Notes: generated from the sequence alone by a model not told the origin. DNA of 48,740 bases from Solobacterium sp. (GCA_017512725.1 JAFWEW010000025.1:1-48740); one strand, 5' to 3'; shown: positions 23,721 to 31,086, numbered from the stretch's first letter. A program made the numbers and translations.

Positions 23721-24788
23721 TTACTGACGCTGTTCTTTGACCATCCGGTCAATTTCTTTTTTCAGCTCTGCCGCAAGATCCTTCTGCGGTACCTGCCGCA
23801 GGATCTCTCCATGTTTGAAGAGAATACCGCTGTCATAGGATCCGGCAACACCGATATCCGCACGGCTGGCTTCCTGCATGCCGTTGACCGGGCAGCCCAT
23901 GACGGCAACGGTGATTTTCGCATGGACCGTGTTCAGATATTCTTCGATTTCCTTTACAATCGGCAGCATGTCATACTGGATCCTTCCGCAGGTCGGACAG
24001 GCAATGAGATCCGGCTGATTGTCAATGAGGCCGAAGCAGTTGAGCAGCTGTTTTGCGATGATGAGTTCTTCTTTCGGAGGTCCGGATACCGATACCCGGA
24101 TCGTATCTCCGAGCCCTTCATGAAGCAGGGTGCCAAGCGCTGCAGAACTCTTGACGGCAGAACCGGTAAAACTGCCGGCTTCCGTTACGCCAAGGTGCAG
24201 CGGGTAGGGGAATTCCTTTGAAGCAGCCTCATAAGCTGCGATCGTCAGTTCCACATTGCTGGACTTAAACGACAGGCAGATGTCATGGAAATCCAGGTCT
24301 TCCAGGATCTGTACATGGCGCTTTGCGCTTTCCACCATTGCCTCAGCACAGGGCTTTCCGTATTTTTCCAGCAGCGGTTTTTCAAGGGAACCGCTGTTGA
24401 TGCCGATCCGGATCGGAACATTCCGTTCTCTGCATTTATTGACGACTGCTTCGGTATGGGCGCGTTCCCCGATATTGCCGGGATTGATGCGGATCGCATC
24501 GACTCCCTGATCCAGACAGTTCAGCGCAAGCAGATGATTGAAGTGGATGTCCGCAACGACAGGGATGTGGATCTCCTTTTTCAGTGCGGCAATCGAACGG
24601 CTGTCTTCTTCGTCCAGCACTGCGACACGAATGATTTCACATCCGTGATCTTCCAGTTCCAGAATCTGATCTCTGCTTTTTGCAGTATCTTTAACCGGCA
24701 CATTGGTCATGGACTGCAGCACACAGCGGTTCTGACCTCCGATCTGTACGGGACCGACATGGATCGGTCTGGTTTCTGTTCGTTTCAT
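23721..24788 (-). CDS. ispG: 4-hydroxy-3-methylbut-2-en-1-yl diphosphate synthase
   Basis: IspG (GcpE) catalyses the step before IspH in the MEP pathway with a 4Fe-4S cluster. The 355-residue protein has the N-terminal TIM barrel (VQIGGQNRCVLQSMTNVPVKD, VADIHFN, AIRINPGNIG) and the C-terminal cluster domain with CPTCGR and VMGCPVNG, which supply the three cysteines, plus a Glu ligand downstream. The start at 24788 is chosen because GGAGG lies eight bases upstream; an in-frame ATG at 24812 has no ribosome site and overlaps the -10 region. It is transcribed toward nfo and ends at the shared terminator. Both IspG and IspH are monocistronic here. Confidence 0.96.
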   Translation of the reverse strand: MKRTETRPIHVGPVQIGGQNRCVLQSMTNVPVKDTAKSRDQILELEDHGCEIIRVAVLDEEDSRSIAALKKEIHIPVVADIHFNHLLALNCLDQGVDAIRINPGNIGERAHTEAVVNKCRERNVPIRIGINSGSLEKPLLEKYGKPCAEAMVESAKRHVQILEDLDFHDICLSFKSSNVELTIAAYEAASKEFPYPLHLGVTEAGSFTGSAVKSSAALGTLLHEGLGDTIRVSVSGPPKEELIIAKQLLNCFGLIDNQPDLIACPTCGRIQYDMLPIVKEIEEYLNTVHAKITVAVMGCPVNGMQEASRADIGVAGSYDSGILFKHGEILRQVPQKDLAAELKKEIDRMVKEQRQ

Positions 24789-24849
24789 AATAAGCCTCCG
24801 CTCTGTTGTCATTATACACGGTATACCTTTCCCAAAAATAAGGAATGAA

Positions 24850-24878
24850 TTGCATATACGAACGAACGGTCGTATAAT
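24850..24878 (+). promoter_or_regulatory. tetR-operon promoter with embedded inverted-repeat operator
   Basis: TTGCAT (24850-24855), 17-bp spacer and TATAAT (24873-24878). The inverted repeat TATACGA (24855-24861) / TCGTATA (24870-24876) fills the spacer and touches both boxes, an ideal place for repression by the TetR protein encoded just downstream. A CGAACGAA direct repeat overlaps the site as well. Confidence 0.75.
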
Positions 24879-24893
24879 AACGAACGAAAGGGT

Positions 24894-25526
24894 GTGAGTG
24901 CTTTGACAAAACAGGAAATACTGGAAGCGACCCTGGAACTGGCATGTGAGAAAGGGCTGCGAAGTCTTTCGATGTCAATGATCGCAGACCGCGTAAATCT
25001 GAAAAAATCATCGCTGTACAGTCACTTCCGCTCAAAGGAAGATCTGATCCAGTGCATGTATGAGACCTTCCGGGAACAGTCGAAACAGCAGCGGGGCGTT
25101 CCGGAAGTCGACTATGACCAGCTGTTCGCAGACCGTTCGCTGTATGAGATTCTGGAGAATGCGGTCAATAACTACCGGTCGATCAGCCGGAGCCCGGTAA
25201 TGGAACAGTTTTACCGCATGATCCTCTCAGAACGGACACTGGATCCCACTGCAGCAATGGTGCTTGTGGAAGAAACGAGGCGGATGATCCAGGCGACAAA
25301 AACGCTCTTTTATGCGCTCTGTGCTAAAAAGATTCTCATACTGGAAGATCCGGATGCGGCAGCGTTCAGTTTTGCGATGGGCGTACATGCGGTTATTGAA
25401 TACGAAGCAGATGCGGAACGTGCGGGTGTTCAGGATGCGAATACTGCCATGGAACAGTATCTGCGGGAGTTCTGCAGGATCTATGGACCCGAACCAAAGA
25501 AGAAAGGAACGAAGAAACGCGTATGA
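24894..25526 (+). CDS. TetR-family transcriptional regulator
   Basis: The 210-residue protein has the N-terminal TetR helix-turn-helix (ILEATLELACEKGLRSLSMSMIADRV, then KKSSLYSHFRSKEDLIQCMY) and an all-helical ligand domain. It should repress its own operon through the inverted repeat at 24855-24876. The frame starts with GTG at 24894, but the ribosome site AAAGGG ends only a base or two before it. TTG at 24903 (giving LTKQEI) has better spacing and may be the true start. It overlaps the DUF998 gene by four bases (ATGA), so regulator, DUF998 and DUF3795 are one coupled operon. The inducer is unknown. Confidence 0.88.
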   Translation: MSALTKQEILEATLELACEKGLRSLSMSMIADRVNLKKSSLYSHFRSKEDLIQCMYETFREQSKQQRGVPEVDYDQLFADRSLYEILENAVNNYRSISRSPVMEQFYRMILSERTLDPTAAMVLVEETRRMIQATKTLFYALCAKKILILEDPDAAAFSFAMGVHAVIEYEADAERAGVQDANTAMEQYLREFCRIYGPEPKKKGTKKRV

Positions 25527-26173
25527 AACGAAAGCTGATCAACTGGCTTGGACTGACCGGAGTCATTTCCTTATTATCCTATACCGCTGCCGTGCTCTTT
25601 GCGCCGAGCGCTTATCCGGGCTATAACTGGATGGCACAGGCCGTCAGTGACCTGTCGGCGGAAACCGCACCTTCCAGAATGCTGTGGAACCAGCTTGCGG
25701 CATTATACGGGAAATGCAGTATTGTCTGTGTGACCTGTGTATCCATCTTTTTTTCGGAACATAAGCTGTTTCCGAAAGCATTCCGGGTTGGAATCTATCT
25801 CTTTACCGTCATGAGCTGGATCTCCGGAGTCGGTTATGCCATGTTTCCGCTGGCGGACAGCGGAAACGAGATCACATCGTTTCAGGAAGTCATGCATATG
25901 GCTGTGACTGCACTGGTTGTTGTATTGTCGATCGTTTCTCTGATCCTGCTGATTGTAAGCGGGATGAAACAGCGGGAAACCCGAACGATCGGGATCTTTG
26001 CGGCGATTGCCTTTTTTATGATGATGACCGGCGCAATCGGCATAAACGCATTTCCTGCTGAGTATTTCGGCATTGCGGAGCGGTTCAGCGTATTTGCGGC
26101 AGTCGGATTTACAGCGGTGCTTGGAATTGCACTCTTTAATAATTTTCATCTTACGGAAGGAGAGACGGAATAA
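25523..26173 (+). CDS. DUF998-family membrane protein
   Basis: The 216-residue protein has about six membrane helices and the features of DUF998: an N-terminal LLSYTAAVLFAPSAYPGYNWMAQAVSDLSAE segment (the conserved '-N-V-SDL-A' motif after the first helix), GVGYAMFPLAD in the middle, and further helices. The function of the family is unknown; members are small integral membrane proteins of Firmicutes and Actinobacteria. It is coupled to the TetR gene upstream and to the DUF3795 gene downstream (TAATG overlap), so it is probably derepressed when the regulator binds its signal. It is not related to an efflux pump, the more usual TetR target. Confidence 0.85.
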   Translation: MKRKLINWLGLTGVISLLSYTAAVLFAPSAYPGYNWMAQAVSDLSAETAPSRMLWNQLAALYGKCSIVCVTCVSIFFSEHKLFPKAFRVGIYLFTVMSWISGVGYAMFPLADSGNEITSFQEVMHMAVTALVVVLSIVSLILLIVSGMKQRETRTIGIFAAIAFFMMMTGAIGINAFPAEYFGIAERFSVFAAVGFTAVLGIALFNNFHLTEGETE

Positions 26174-26535
26174 TGGACCGAAACTATATTGGCTTCTGCG
26201 GGCTGAACTGTGAAACCTGTGAAGCCCGGATTGCGACGATTACAAATGATGATGCACTGCGGTGTGAAGTAGCCCGAAAATGGTCGGAACTGAACCATGC
26301 CGAGATCACACCGGAAATGATCAACTGCAGCGGCTGCCGGATCGAAGGCGCGAAAACACCGTTCTGTGATGCGTTCTGTGCGATCCGTAAATGCGGACTG
26401 GAAAAAGGGGTTGAGACCTGTGCGCAGTGTTCTGCAGTAAACAGCTGTTCCACGCTGGCTGTTATTACGAAAAACAGCCCGGAAGCGCTGTCAAACCTGA
26501 TGTGTCTGAAAGAAAATGATGCGAAGAGTCAATGA
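26173..26535 (+). CDS. DUF3795-type cysteine-rich protein
   Basis: The 120-residue protein is packed with cysteines in pairs: FCGLNCETCEAR at the start, NCSGCR in the middle, FCDAFCAIRKCG, then ETCAQCSAVNSCS. This matches the DUF3795 family of small presumed metal-binding proteins common in anaerobes. It is cytoplasmic by sequence. Function is unknown; zinc or iron-sulfur binding is likely from the cysteine pattern. The ribosome site GGAAGGAGAG is strong, and the ATG shares one base with the DUF998 stop, making it the last gene of the TetR-controlled operon. Confidence 0.85.
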   Translation: MDRNYIGFCGLNCETCEARIATITNDDALRCEVARKWSELNHAEITPEMINCSGCRIEGAKTPFCDAFCAIRKCGLEKGVETCAQCSAVNSCSTLAVITKNSPEALSNLMCLKENDAKSQ

Positions 26536-26540
26536 ACTGT

Positions 26541-26568
26541 TTGCATCTTCAGACCTTTATGCTAGAAT
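26541..26568 (+). promoter_or_regulatory. rpmG promoter (extended -10)
   Basis: TTGCAT (26541-26546), 16-bp spacer, TAGAAT (26563-26568) with extended -10 TGC. Confidence 0.75.
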
Positions 26569-26600
26569 ACCTTTTGCGTATTGAAACAGGAGGTTAGACG

Positions 26601-26753
26601 ATGCCCAGAGAGAATATTACATTCAAGTGCAGTGTCTGCGGTGAAGAAAACTATATCGGTACCCGTAACAAGCGTAAGCATACCGAAAAGATGGAAATCA
26701 AGAAGTACTGCCCGCGCTGCAACAAGAAGACAACTCACAAGGAGAAAAAGTAA
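26601..26753 (+). CDS. rpmG: 50S ribosomal protein L33
   Basis: L33 is a small protein of the large ribosomal subunit near the E site. The 50 residues start MPRENITFKCSVCGEENY and end NKKTTHKEKK, with the zinc-ribbon cysteines Cys10, Cys13, Cys37 and Cys40, so this is the zinc-containing (C+) form. Firmicutes often carry a second, cysteine-free copy for zinc starvation. AGGAGG lies nine bases before the ATG, and an extended -10 promoter precedes it. The stop codon lies inside the stem of its own terminator. Confidence 0.96.
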   Translation: MPRENITFKCSVCGEENYIGTRNKRKHTEKMEIKKYCPRCNKKTTHKEKK

Positions 26754-26772
26754 TCTTTGGATTGCTTTTTTT
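26748..26772 (+). terminator. rpmG terminator containing the stop codon
   Basis: AAGTAATC (26748-26755, including the TAA stop at 26751-26753), loop TTTG, GATTGCTT (26760-26767), then T to 26772. A ribosome at the stop codon would cover the 5' arm. Confidence 0.75.
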
Positions 26773-26780
26773 ATTAATAT

Positions 26781-27398
26781 ATGAAGATTGAAACCCTTCC
26801 AATCGGACTGTACGGAGAGAATTCGTATGTGCTTCATGACAATGGGCATGTCCTTTTCATTGACCCCGGACGGTTCGCACAGGAGATTGCACGGCATGTC
26901 GCAGAAGATGAGACCGTCGACGCCATTCTTCTGACCCATGGCCATGAAGATCATACCGGTGCCGTAGATGATCTCTACGAGATCTATCACTGTCCCGTTT
27001 ATCTCCATGAAGGGGATTTTGAGATGGTTGATCCCGCCAAAGGAAAAAGTGCCTACTCCGTACCGCTCTACTGTCCGCTGAATCCGCTGACAGCAGGAGA
27101 GATGAAGATCGGCACCTTTGATCTCGAAATCATTCCGACACCCGGTCATTCCAAAGGATCCGTGCTGATCCGTTACCGCAACCGGATCTTTTCGGGAGAT
27201 ACACTGTTTGCCGGTTCGATCGGCCGGACGGATCTCTTCGGCGGGGATGAAACAGAAATGGTGGAATCGCTCCGCCTGATCAAAGAGCGATTCACGGATG
27301 ATCTCTGGGTCTATCCCGGACACGGGGATGCGACAACGATCGGTCAGGAAAAGAAGACCAATCCGTTTCTGGTTTACCTGAGAACAGAGCTCTTCTGA
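26781..27398 (+). CDS. Metallo-beta-lactamase-fold hydrolase, glyoxalase II-like
   Basis: The 205-residue protein has the complete metal-binding set of the MBL fold: THGHEDHTGA (HxHxDH) near residues 53-62, the TPGHSKGS histidine, the FSGDTLFAGSIGRTDL aspartate and the YPGHGDATTIG histidine at the end. It is closest in style to the YcbL/YqgX group of small glyoxalase II-like hydrolases, which act on thioesters such as S-lactoylglutathione or bacillithiol analogues; the substrate here is unknown. The ATG has no ribosome site and lies nine bases after the T run of the rpmG terminator, so translation may be weak or leaderless. It converges on the comG operon. In Bacillus yqgX is also in the neighbourhood of comG. 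Confidence 0.88.
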   Translation: MKIETLPIGLYGENSYVLHDNGHVLFIDPGRFAQEIARHVAEDETVDAILLTHGHEDHTGAVDDLYEIYHCPVYLHEGDFEMVDPAKGKSAYSVPLYCPLNPLTAGEMKIGTFDLEIIPTPGHSKGSVLIRYRNRIFSGDTLFAGSIGRTDLFGGDETEMVESLRLIKERFTDDLWVYPGHGDATTIGQEKKTNPFLVYLRTELF

Positions 27399-27402
27399 CA
27401 AC

Positions 27403-27430
27403 AACGCTGCTGAGGCGGCGTTTTTCTTTT
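27403..27430 (+). terminator. Terminator after the MBL hydrolase
   Basis: AACGCTGC (27403-27410), loop TGAG, GCGGCGTT (27415-27422) with one wobble, then T-rich to 27430. It overlaps the last codon of comGG on the other strand; on that strand the following bases are not U-rich. Confidence 0.8.
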
Positions 27431-27833
27431 ATGCAGGTTCTTCCGACCGGATGACATCATAGTCATAGATATGTTTCTCATCAGAACTGAAGGTGATATC
27501 CAGCACTTCTGGATAGGGAGAACCGATCGATACATTTGCGCCGTGGGCGGTCCTGCAGATACTGAAACAGACCCCGTTTTCTTCCTGCGAGCCATCTTCG
27601 AGATGTTCATTGATCAGGGCACACTTAATGTATGAAAGCACTGCGGCTTCTTCCATGGCCAGCTGATCTGCTTTTCGGACATTGATCTCTGTTTTCAGCC
27701 GGTTTTCCTGAATGGTCATCGCAGTCGTTATGATAGTGATACAGAGCAGAAAGATCATCAGGAAATACAGGCAGACAAACCCGTCAGACATGGCCAAGGC
27801 ACCGGGTTTCCGGGTCTTTTTCAAAATGTGCAT
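27429..27833 (-). CDS. comGG: ComGG-like competence protein
   Basis: The last gene of the comG operon encodes 134 residues. A membrane helix lies near the N-terminus (GFVCLYFLMIFLLCITIITTAM), followed by a helical and then a small polar domain. There is a Gly-Phe at the pilin-type cleavage point, but the usual Glu at position 5 is Tyr, so processing is uncertain; Bacillus ComGG is likewise an atypical minor pseudopilin. Identification rests mainly on position (seventh gene) and architecture. It overlaps comGF by 50 bp. It would be a minor component of the DNA-uptake pseudopilus. Confidence 0.65.
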   Translation of the reverse strand: MHILKKTRKPGALAMSDGFVCLYFLMIFLLCITIITTAMTIQENRLKTEINVRKADQLAMEEAAVLSYIKCALINEHLEDGSQEENGVCFSICRTAHGANVSIGSPYPEVLDITFSSDEKHIYDYDVIRSEEPA

Positions 27834-28206
27834 AGTTGATAATGATTACGTCTCCTTCCAGATAAAAATTCACATCGGAAAGATCGGACAGAAAAATCTG
27901 GGTACCCGGATCGATCAGACAGAGATTTCCGTTCCGCAGCACCAGCCTTTGCCGCTTTTCATGATGCATGAACGACAGTTCACTGCCCGAACATTCAAAA
28001 TCATATCCGGTGTTGATCACATGACGCAGCTGGCTGATGGATACTTCATCCTGAAGATCCATCGGACAGGAAAGCTCTCTGGAAAGTGTACCGAGCAGAA
28101 CCACGGTCACCGGAATCAGAAAGGTACAGATTCCAAGGGTAATCAGGAGCTGTTCGAGGATATATCCTCCGGTGTTTCTTCGGGTGTTTCTTCTTCGCAG
28201 ACACAT
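27784..28206 (-). CDS. comGF: ComGF-like minor pseudopilin
   Basis: The 140-residue protein has a hydrophobic N-terminal helix after two glycines (GGYILEQLLITLGICTFLIP); cleavage between the glycines would put Glu at position 5. The C-terminal half (RQRLVLRNGNLCLIDPGTQIFLSDLSDVNF onwards) has the beta-strand pattern of ComGF, with a strand register like Bacillus ComGF. It is a minor pseudopilin of the competence DNA-uptake machine. The ATG is preceded by AGAGG about ten bases upstream. It overlaps comGE by 64 bp and comGG by 50 bp, so expression is tightly coupled. Confidence 0.78.
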   Translation of the reverse strand: MCLRRRNTRRNTGGYILEQLLITLGICTFLIPVTVVLLGTLSRELSCPMDLQDEVSISQLRHVINTGYDFECSGSELSFMHHEKRQRLVLRNGNLCLIDPGTQIFLSDLSDVNFYLEGDVIIINYAHFEKDPETRCLGHV

Positions 28207-28409
28207 TCTCCGATTCCTCTCATAAAGTCTTCATATTCCGCATCGGATTCCGCAGCGGCTTCTTCCAGTATTCGTTTGGTATGGACGGCAGACATCACGC
28301 AGCGCTGTGTCAGCAGGGCAAGAAGCGCTACGATCACGACTGCGATCAGGGCATCGGACAGCACGAACCCCTTACCGCCGGAAGACCAGCGCACCGGGGC
28401 CGAGTTCAA
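28143..28409 (-). CDS. comGE: ComGE-like minor pseudopilin
   Basis: I place the start at a TTG (28409) with GGGAG seven bases upstream, giving 88 residues; the frame is open to an ATG at 28556, but that would overlap comGD by 185 bp without a ribosome site. The protein has a short basic/glycine leader and the pilin-type segment GKGFVLSDALIAVVIVALLALL, with Asp rather than Glu at position 5. An acidic Cys/Glu-rich tail follows. It is a minor pseudopilin by position between comGD and comGF; it overlaps comGD by 38 bp. The C-terminal tail is encoded by the DNA that also encodes the Arg-rich start of ComGF. Confidence 0.68.
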   Translation of the reverse strand: MNSAPVRWSSGGKGFVLSDALIAVVIVALLALLTQRCVMSAVHTKRILEEAAAESDAEYEDFMRGIGECVCEEETPEETPEDISSNSS

Positions 28410-28740
28410 TAACGATCTCCCGGATGTTTGTTCCGCAGACGAAGGAAAGGGTCCTTGCCTGATTGACGGTTCCGTTTTCCTGAAAGTAAATTGCCGGGTA
28501 ACTGGTTTCGGTATCATCTTCATATTCATGACGCTGGCCGGTAAGCAGGGATTCACTTTTAATGCGGGTGTACTGGCTGGGAAAGAGGTAATAAGCTTCA
28601 GAGGAGAATCGCACGAATATTACAGACAACGACGTAAGCACAGCCAGTACACACACCGCAACCAACAGTTCCAGCAGGGCAAAGCCGCTACGATGCGACT
28701 GCCTGCCCGCCGGAGACGGAAATCGTTCTTCCATCATCAC
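28372..28740 (-). CDS. comGD: ComGD-like pseudopilin
   Basis: The 122-residue protein has a positively charged leader and a canonical type IV prepilin site, G/FALLELLVAVCVLAVLTSLS, with Glu at position 5 of the mature chain, followed by a polar beta-rich head. It is a minor pseudopilin of the competence machine, processed by a prepilin peptidase (ComC) not encoded in this window. The first codon is GTG at 28740, with ATG at 28737 and 28734 as alternatives; a GAGGA lies upstream. It overlaps comGC by 53 bp. Confidence 0.82.
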   Translation of the reverse strand: MMMEERFPSPAGRQSHRSGFALLELLVAVCVLAVLTSLSVIFVRFSSEAYYLFPSQYTRIKSESLLTGQRHEYEDDTETSYPAIYFQENGTVNQARTLSFVCGTNIREIVIELGPGALVFRR

Positions 28741-28999
28741 AATGCGTCTGTTCCTCGGTCAGAAGCCCTGCATTGATCAGATCACTGGTACTTCCGGGGT
28801 TCTCGTCATACTCCAGGTGGTACTGAAGAATTGCAGAATCCACGGTTTTGGTAAGGGCGTTGCAGCCTTTCTTATCCACAATGCCCAGTGTTTTCTGGAT
28901 ATTCGGCACCGTCAGCAGAAACAGAATCGCGATGATCGTTACGACGATGACCATTTCCAGAAGCGTAAAACCATTCTTGTTTATCGTTTTCAGTTTCAT
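28688..28999 (-). CDS. comGC: ComGC major pseudopilin
   Basis: The 103-residue protein is the main subunit of the competence pseudopilus that draws DNA through the cell wall. The leader MKLKTINKNG is followed by FTLLEMVIVVTIIAILFLL, the classic prepilin motif with Glu5. The mature domain has two cysteines (GCNALTK and THCDDG), which could form the disulfide known for ComGC. AAAGGAAA precedes the ATG. It lies 12 bp after comGB. This is the most conserved pilin of the operon and supports the identity of the whole set. Confidence 0.93.
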   Translation of the reverse strand: MKLKTINKNGFTLLEMVIVVTIIAILFLLTVPNIQKTLGIVDKKGCNALTKTVDSAILQYHLEYDENPGSTSDLINAGLLTEEQTHCDDGRTISVSGGQAVAS

Positions 29000-29011
29000 A
29001 ACATTTCCTTT

Positions 29012-30088
29012 CTACATCTGTGTAAGTATCTGCAGCGGCAGCATCAATACCTCATACACCAGGATCAGAATCACGCCGATACAGGCATAGGAGAGGATCT
29101 GTACGGTCCGGGTGATGCGGATGCACTGCCGGCGGCTTCGTTCATGCGCCATTTCCAGATATCCTTCCAGCATGGATTCCATTTCGGATGAATAAAAGGC
29201 AATCTTCAGGAACCGCAGCAGGGATGGATCCAGCCATGGGATATCGACGGCCTCTTCGAAGGAATCACCGCTGAGCAGGGCACGTTCAATGGTCTCCGCC
29301 AGAAAGCGGATCACCGGCTTATGATCGATCGATGCCAGAATGCGGATGCTTTCCCGCGTCGGTACACTCATCCGGATGCACTGCAGGAAGAACCGGATGA
29401 AATCCACCGATTCATACTGCACATAGATCGAAGACGGCAGGTACCGTGCGCACAGCCGGTATCCCGCAACCCGGTGGCTTTCCTTCCGGTACCAGAACAG
29501 CACGATCAGCCCGGCGGTCAGGATCAGGATCACGGTAACGGAAAAGATCCGCAGGAAGATACGCAATGTTTCATAATTGTTTCCTTCGACATGGAACCCC
29601 CGCATCATGGACAATAGCGGCGGAAAACAGGCTTCGTTGAACAGAATGACGCCGGCAATCGTACAGAGGAACATCATGCAGGGATAGAAGAGGCCTCTGC
29701 GGTATTCCTTTTTCTGTGCCTCCTCTCCATTGACGACTTCCATGCACAGGGTCAGCGATTCCGAGAAGGAAAGGCATTTGAGGAATCCGGAAAGATAGGT
29801 CCGGTAGGATTTCGGACAGAGGTCCGCAAAGAATCCCGTCAGTTCGTCGCCGTTTTTCAGTTTCTCCCGGATCATGTCAAAGACTGCTTTGTTGGAGGGA
29901 CTTTCCAGCAGGGAAAGCGCATCCTGCAGGGTGAAGCCGTTTGCCATCAGCCGGGCAATTCCCTCACAGTCCAGCCGGTCAATCGAGATCCTGCGATGCC
30001 TGCTCAGGACGAATGGCGCCGAGCGAAACCGCTTCTTTGATTTTTTCGGCAAGGGGTTGGAAGGAACTGCTGGTTCGATGGTGTTCAA
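29012..30088 (-). CDS. comGB: ComGB, type II secretion F-like membrane protein
   Basis: ComGB is the polytopic platform protein of the competence pseudopilus. The 358-residue frame has two GspF-type domains. The first runs FTLQDALSLL..GDELTGFFADL up to a membrane helix near 135-155, then a second helix near 190-208; RFFLQCIRMSVPTRESIRIL starts the second domain, ending with a third helix near the C-terminus. The start is a TTG at 30088 inside comGA, with AAGGAGAT 13 bases upstream; it gives a 110-bp overlap. A shorter protein starting at a later codon is possible. Between comGA and comGC, its position is canonical. Confidence 0.88.
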   Translation of the reverse strand: MNTIEPAVPSNPLPKKSKKRFRSAPFVLSRHRRISIDRLDCEGIARLMANGFTLQDALSLLESPSNKAVFDMIREKLKNGDELTGFFADLCPKSYRTYLSGFLKCLSFSESLTLCMEVVNGEEAQKKEYRRGLFYPCMMFLCTIAGVILFNEACFPPLLSMMRGFHVEGNNYETLRIFLRIFSVTVILILTAGLIVLFWYRKESHRVAGYRLCARYLPSSIYVQYESVDFIRFFLQCIRMSVPTRESIRILASIDHKPVIRFLAETIERALLSGDSFEEAVDIPWLDPSLLRFLKIAFYSSEMESMLEGYLEMAHERSRRQCIRITRTVQILSYACIGVILILVYEVLMLPLQILTQM

Positions 30089-30953
30089 AATAGTATTCGA
30101 TCTCCTTTCTGTTCATGATTTCATAGACACCGATTTTTCCGCCGGCAGGATCGTCATACAGACGCTGATTACTCATGCCGGAAAGAATGTCAGACAGCTG
30201 CAGGGGACTGACCCCAAGGTCGATCAGCCGGTTGATCGCATTGACGCAGGAACCGGAATGCAGGGATGTCAGTACCAGATGACCGGTTAAGGCCGAGCGG
30301 ACTGCCATCTCTGCCGCGGTTGCGTCGCGGACTTCCCCGATCATGATGATATCGGGGTCATGGCGCATGAGCTGACGGATCCCGTCGGCGTAGGACAGGT
30401 GCCGTTTGTCATTGACCGCAAGCTGTACGTATTTCTCACTCAGCACTTCGATCGGATCTTCCAGGGTAAAGATCTTTTTTCCCTGAACTTCATTCAGGAT
30501 CGTATAGAGCGTTGTGGTCTTTCCGCTTCCGGTCGGGCCGGAGAATACGTACAGACCGCTGCGGTGGGTACAGATCGACCGGAACCATTCTGCCTGACGG
30601 GGATCTGCAGTCAGTAAATCCGAAGACAGTGCCCCATGATTGTTCAGGATCCGCAGAACACCGCTGGTAACCCGGTAGCTGGATACGGTCGCAAAGCGGA
30701 GGGCCAGCGTACGGCCATTGACCACTGCTTCGAACCGGCCGGTCTGTGGTTCAAGCGAGGAGGAAAGATCGAGATTGGCCCGATACATCAGATAATGAAA
30801 GAACTTTACGTCATCCGGCTTGGACCGGATACGGCGGATCGCACCGCTGACCCGCATTTCGATCATGCACGTTTCATCCGAGAGACTCAGATGGATATCG
30901 GTGACATGGTGCTTCAGTGCGATCTTCAGAATCTGGTTCAGCCGTTCTTCCAT
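29979..30953 (-). CDS. comGA: ComGA, competence pseudopilus assembly ATPase
   Basis: ComGA is the cytoplasmic GspE/PilB-type ATPase that drives pseudopilus assembly for DNA uptake. The 324-residue protein has the Walker A GPTGSGKTTTLYTIL near residue 138, an Asp box (FTLEDPIE), Walker B IIMIGEVRD near residue 200 and the His box LTGHLVLTSLHSGS. It is somewhat shorter than Bacillus ComGA. No zinc-type CxxC is visible in its C-terminal part. The ATG at 30953 follows AGAGGAGG by five bases; the upstream in-frame GTG is too close to the ribosome site. It is the first gene of the seven-gene comG operon and is divergent from efp. Confidence 0.95.
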   Translation of the reverse strand: MEERLNQILKIALKHHVTDIHLSLSDETCMIEMRVSGAIRRIRSKPDDVKFFHYLMYRANLDLSSSLEPQTGRFEAVVNGRTLALRFATVSSYRVTSGVLRILNNHGALSSDLLTADPRQAEWFRSICTHRSGLYVFSGPTGSGKTTTLYTILNEVQGKKIFTLEDPIEVLSEKYVQLAVNDKRHLSYADGIRQLMRHDPDIIMIGEVRDATAAEMAVRSALTGHLVLTSLHSGSCVNAINRLIDLGVSPLQLSDILSGMSNQRLYDDPAGGKIGVYEIMNRKEIEYYFEHHRTSSSFQPLAEKIKEAVSLGAIRPEQASQDLD

Positions 30954-31001
30954 CACAACCTCCTCTGTTTTACTCTTAGCCCGAAAGCGGAAAATCCCCG
31001 C

Positions 31002-31030
31002 AAAAAAGATTCTGATTTTTTCGGAATCTT
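31002..31030 (-). terminator. Minus-strand hairpin with U run in front of comGA
   Basis: On the minus strand AAGATTC (31030-31024) pairs with GAATCTT (31012-31006), loop of 11, followed by six U (31007-31002). This has the form of an intrinsic terminator lying 50 bases upstream of comGA. No minus-strand gene precedes it, so it would end antisense transcription or act as an attenuator of comG. Confidence 0.55.
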
Positions 31031-31058
31031 CTGAAACCGCATATGTATGCGCTTTTTA

Positions 31059-31086
31059 TTGACAAAGAAAACATGATCAATAAAAT
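31059..31086 (+). promoter_or_regulatory. efp promoter
   Basis: Perfect TTGACA (31059-31064), 16-bp spacer, TAAAAT (31081-31086). Confidence 0.8.

Noticed and set aside
27712-28776. 354-codon plus-strand frame opposite the comG pseudopilin genes
   Set aside because: It is antisense to four overlapping, well-supported pilin genes, has no ribosome site or domain, and its composition is that of a mirror frame.
31002-31020. ComK-box-like A and T runs upstream of comGA
   Set aside because: The spacing is A4-N8-T4 rather than A4-N5-T4, and the runs are better explained as parts of the hairpin and U tract.
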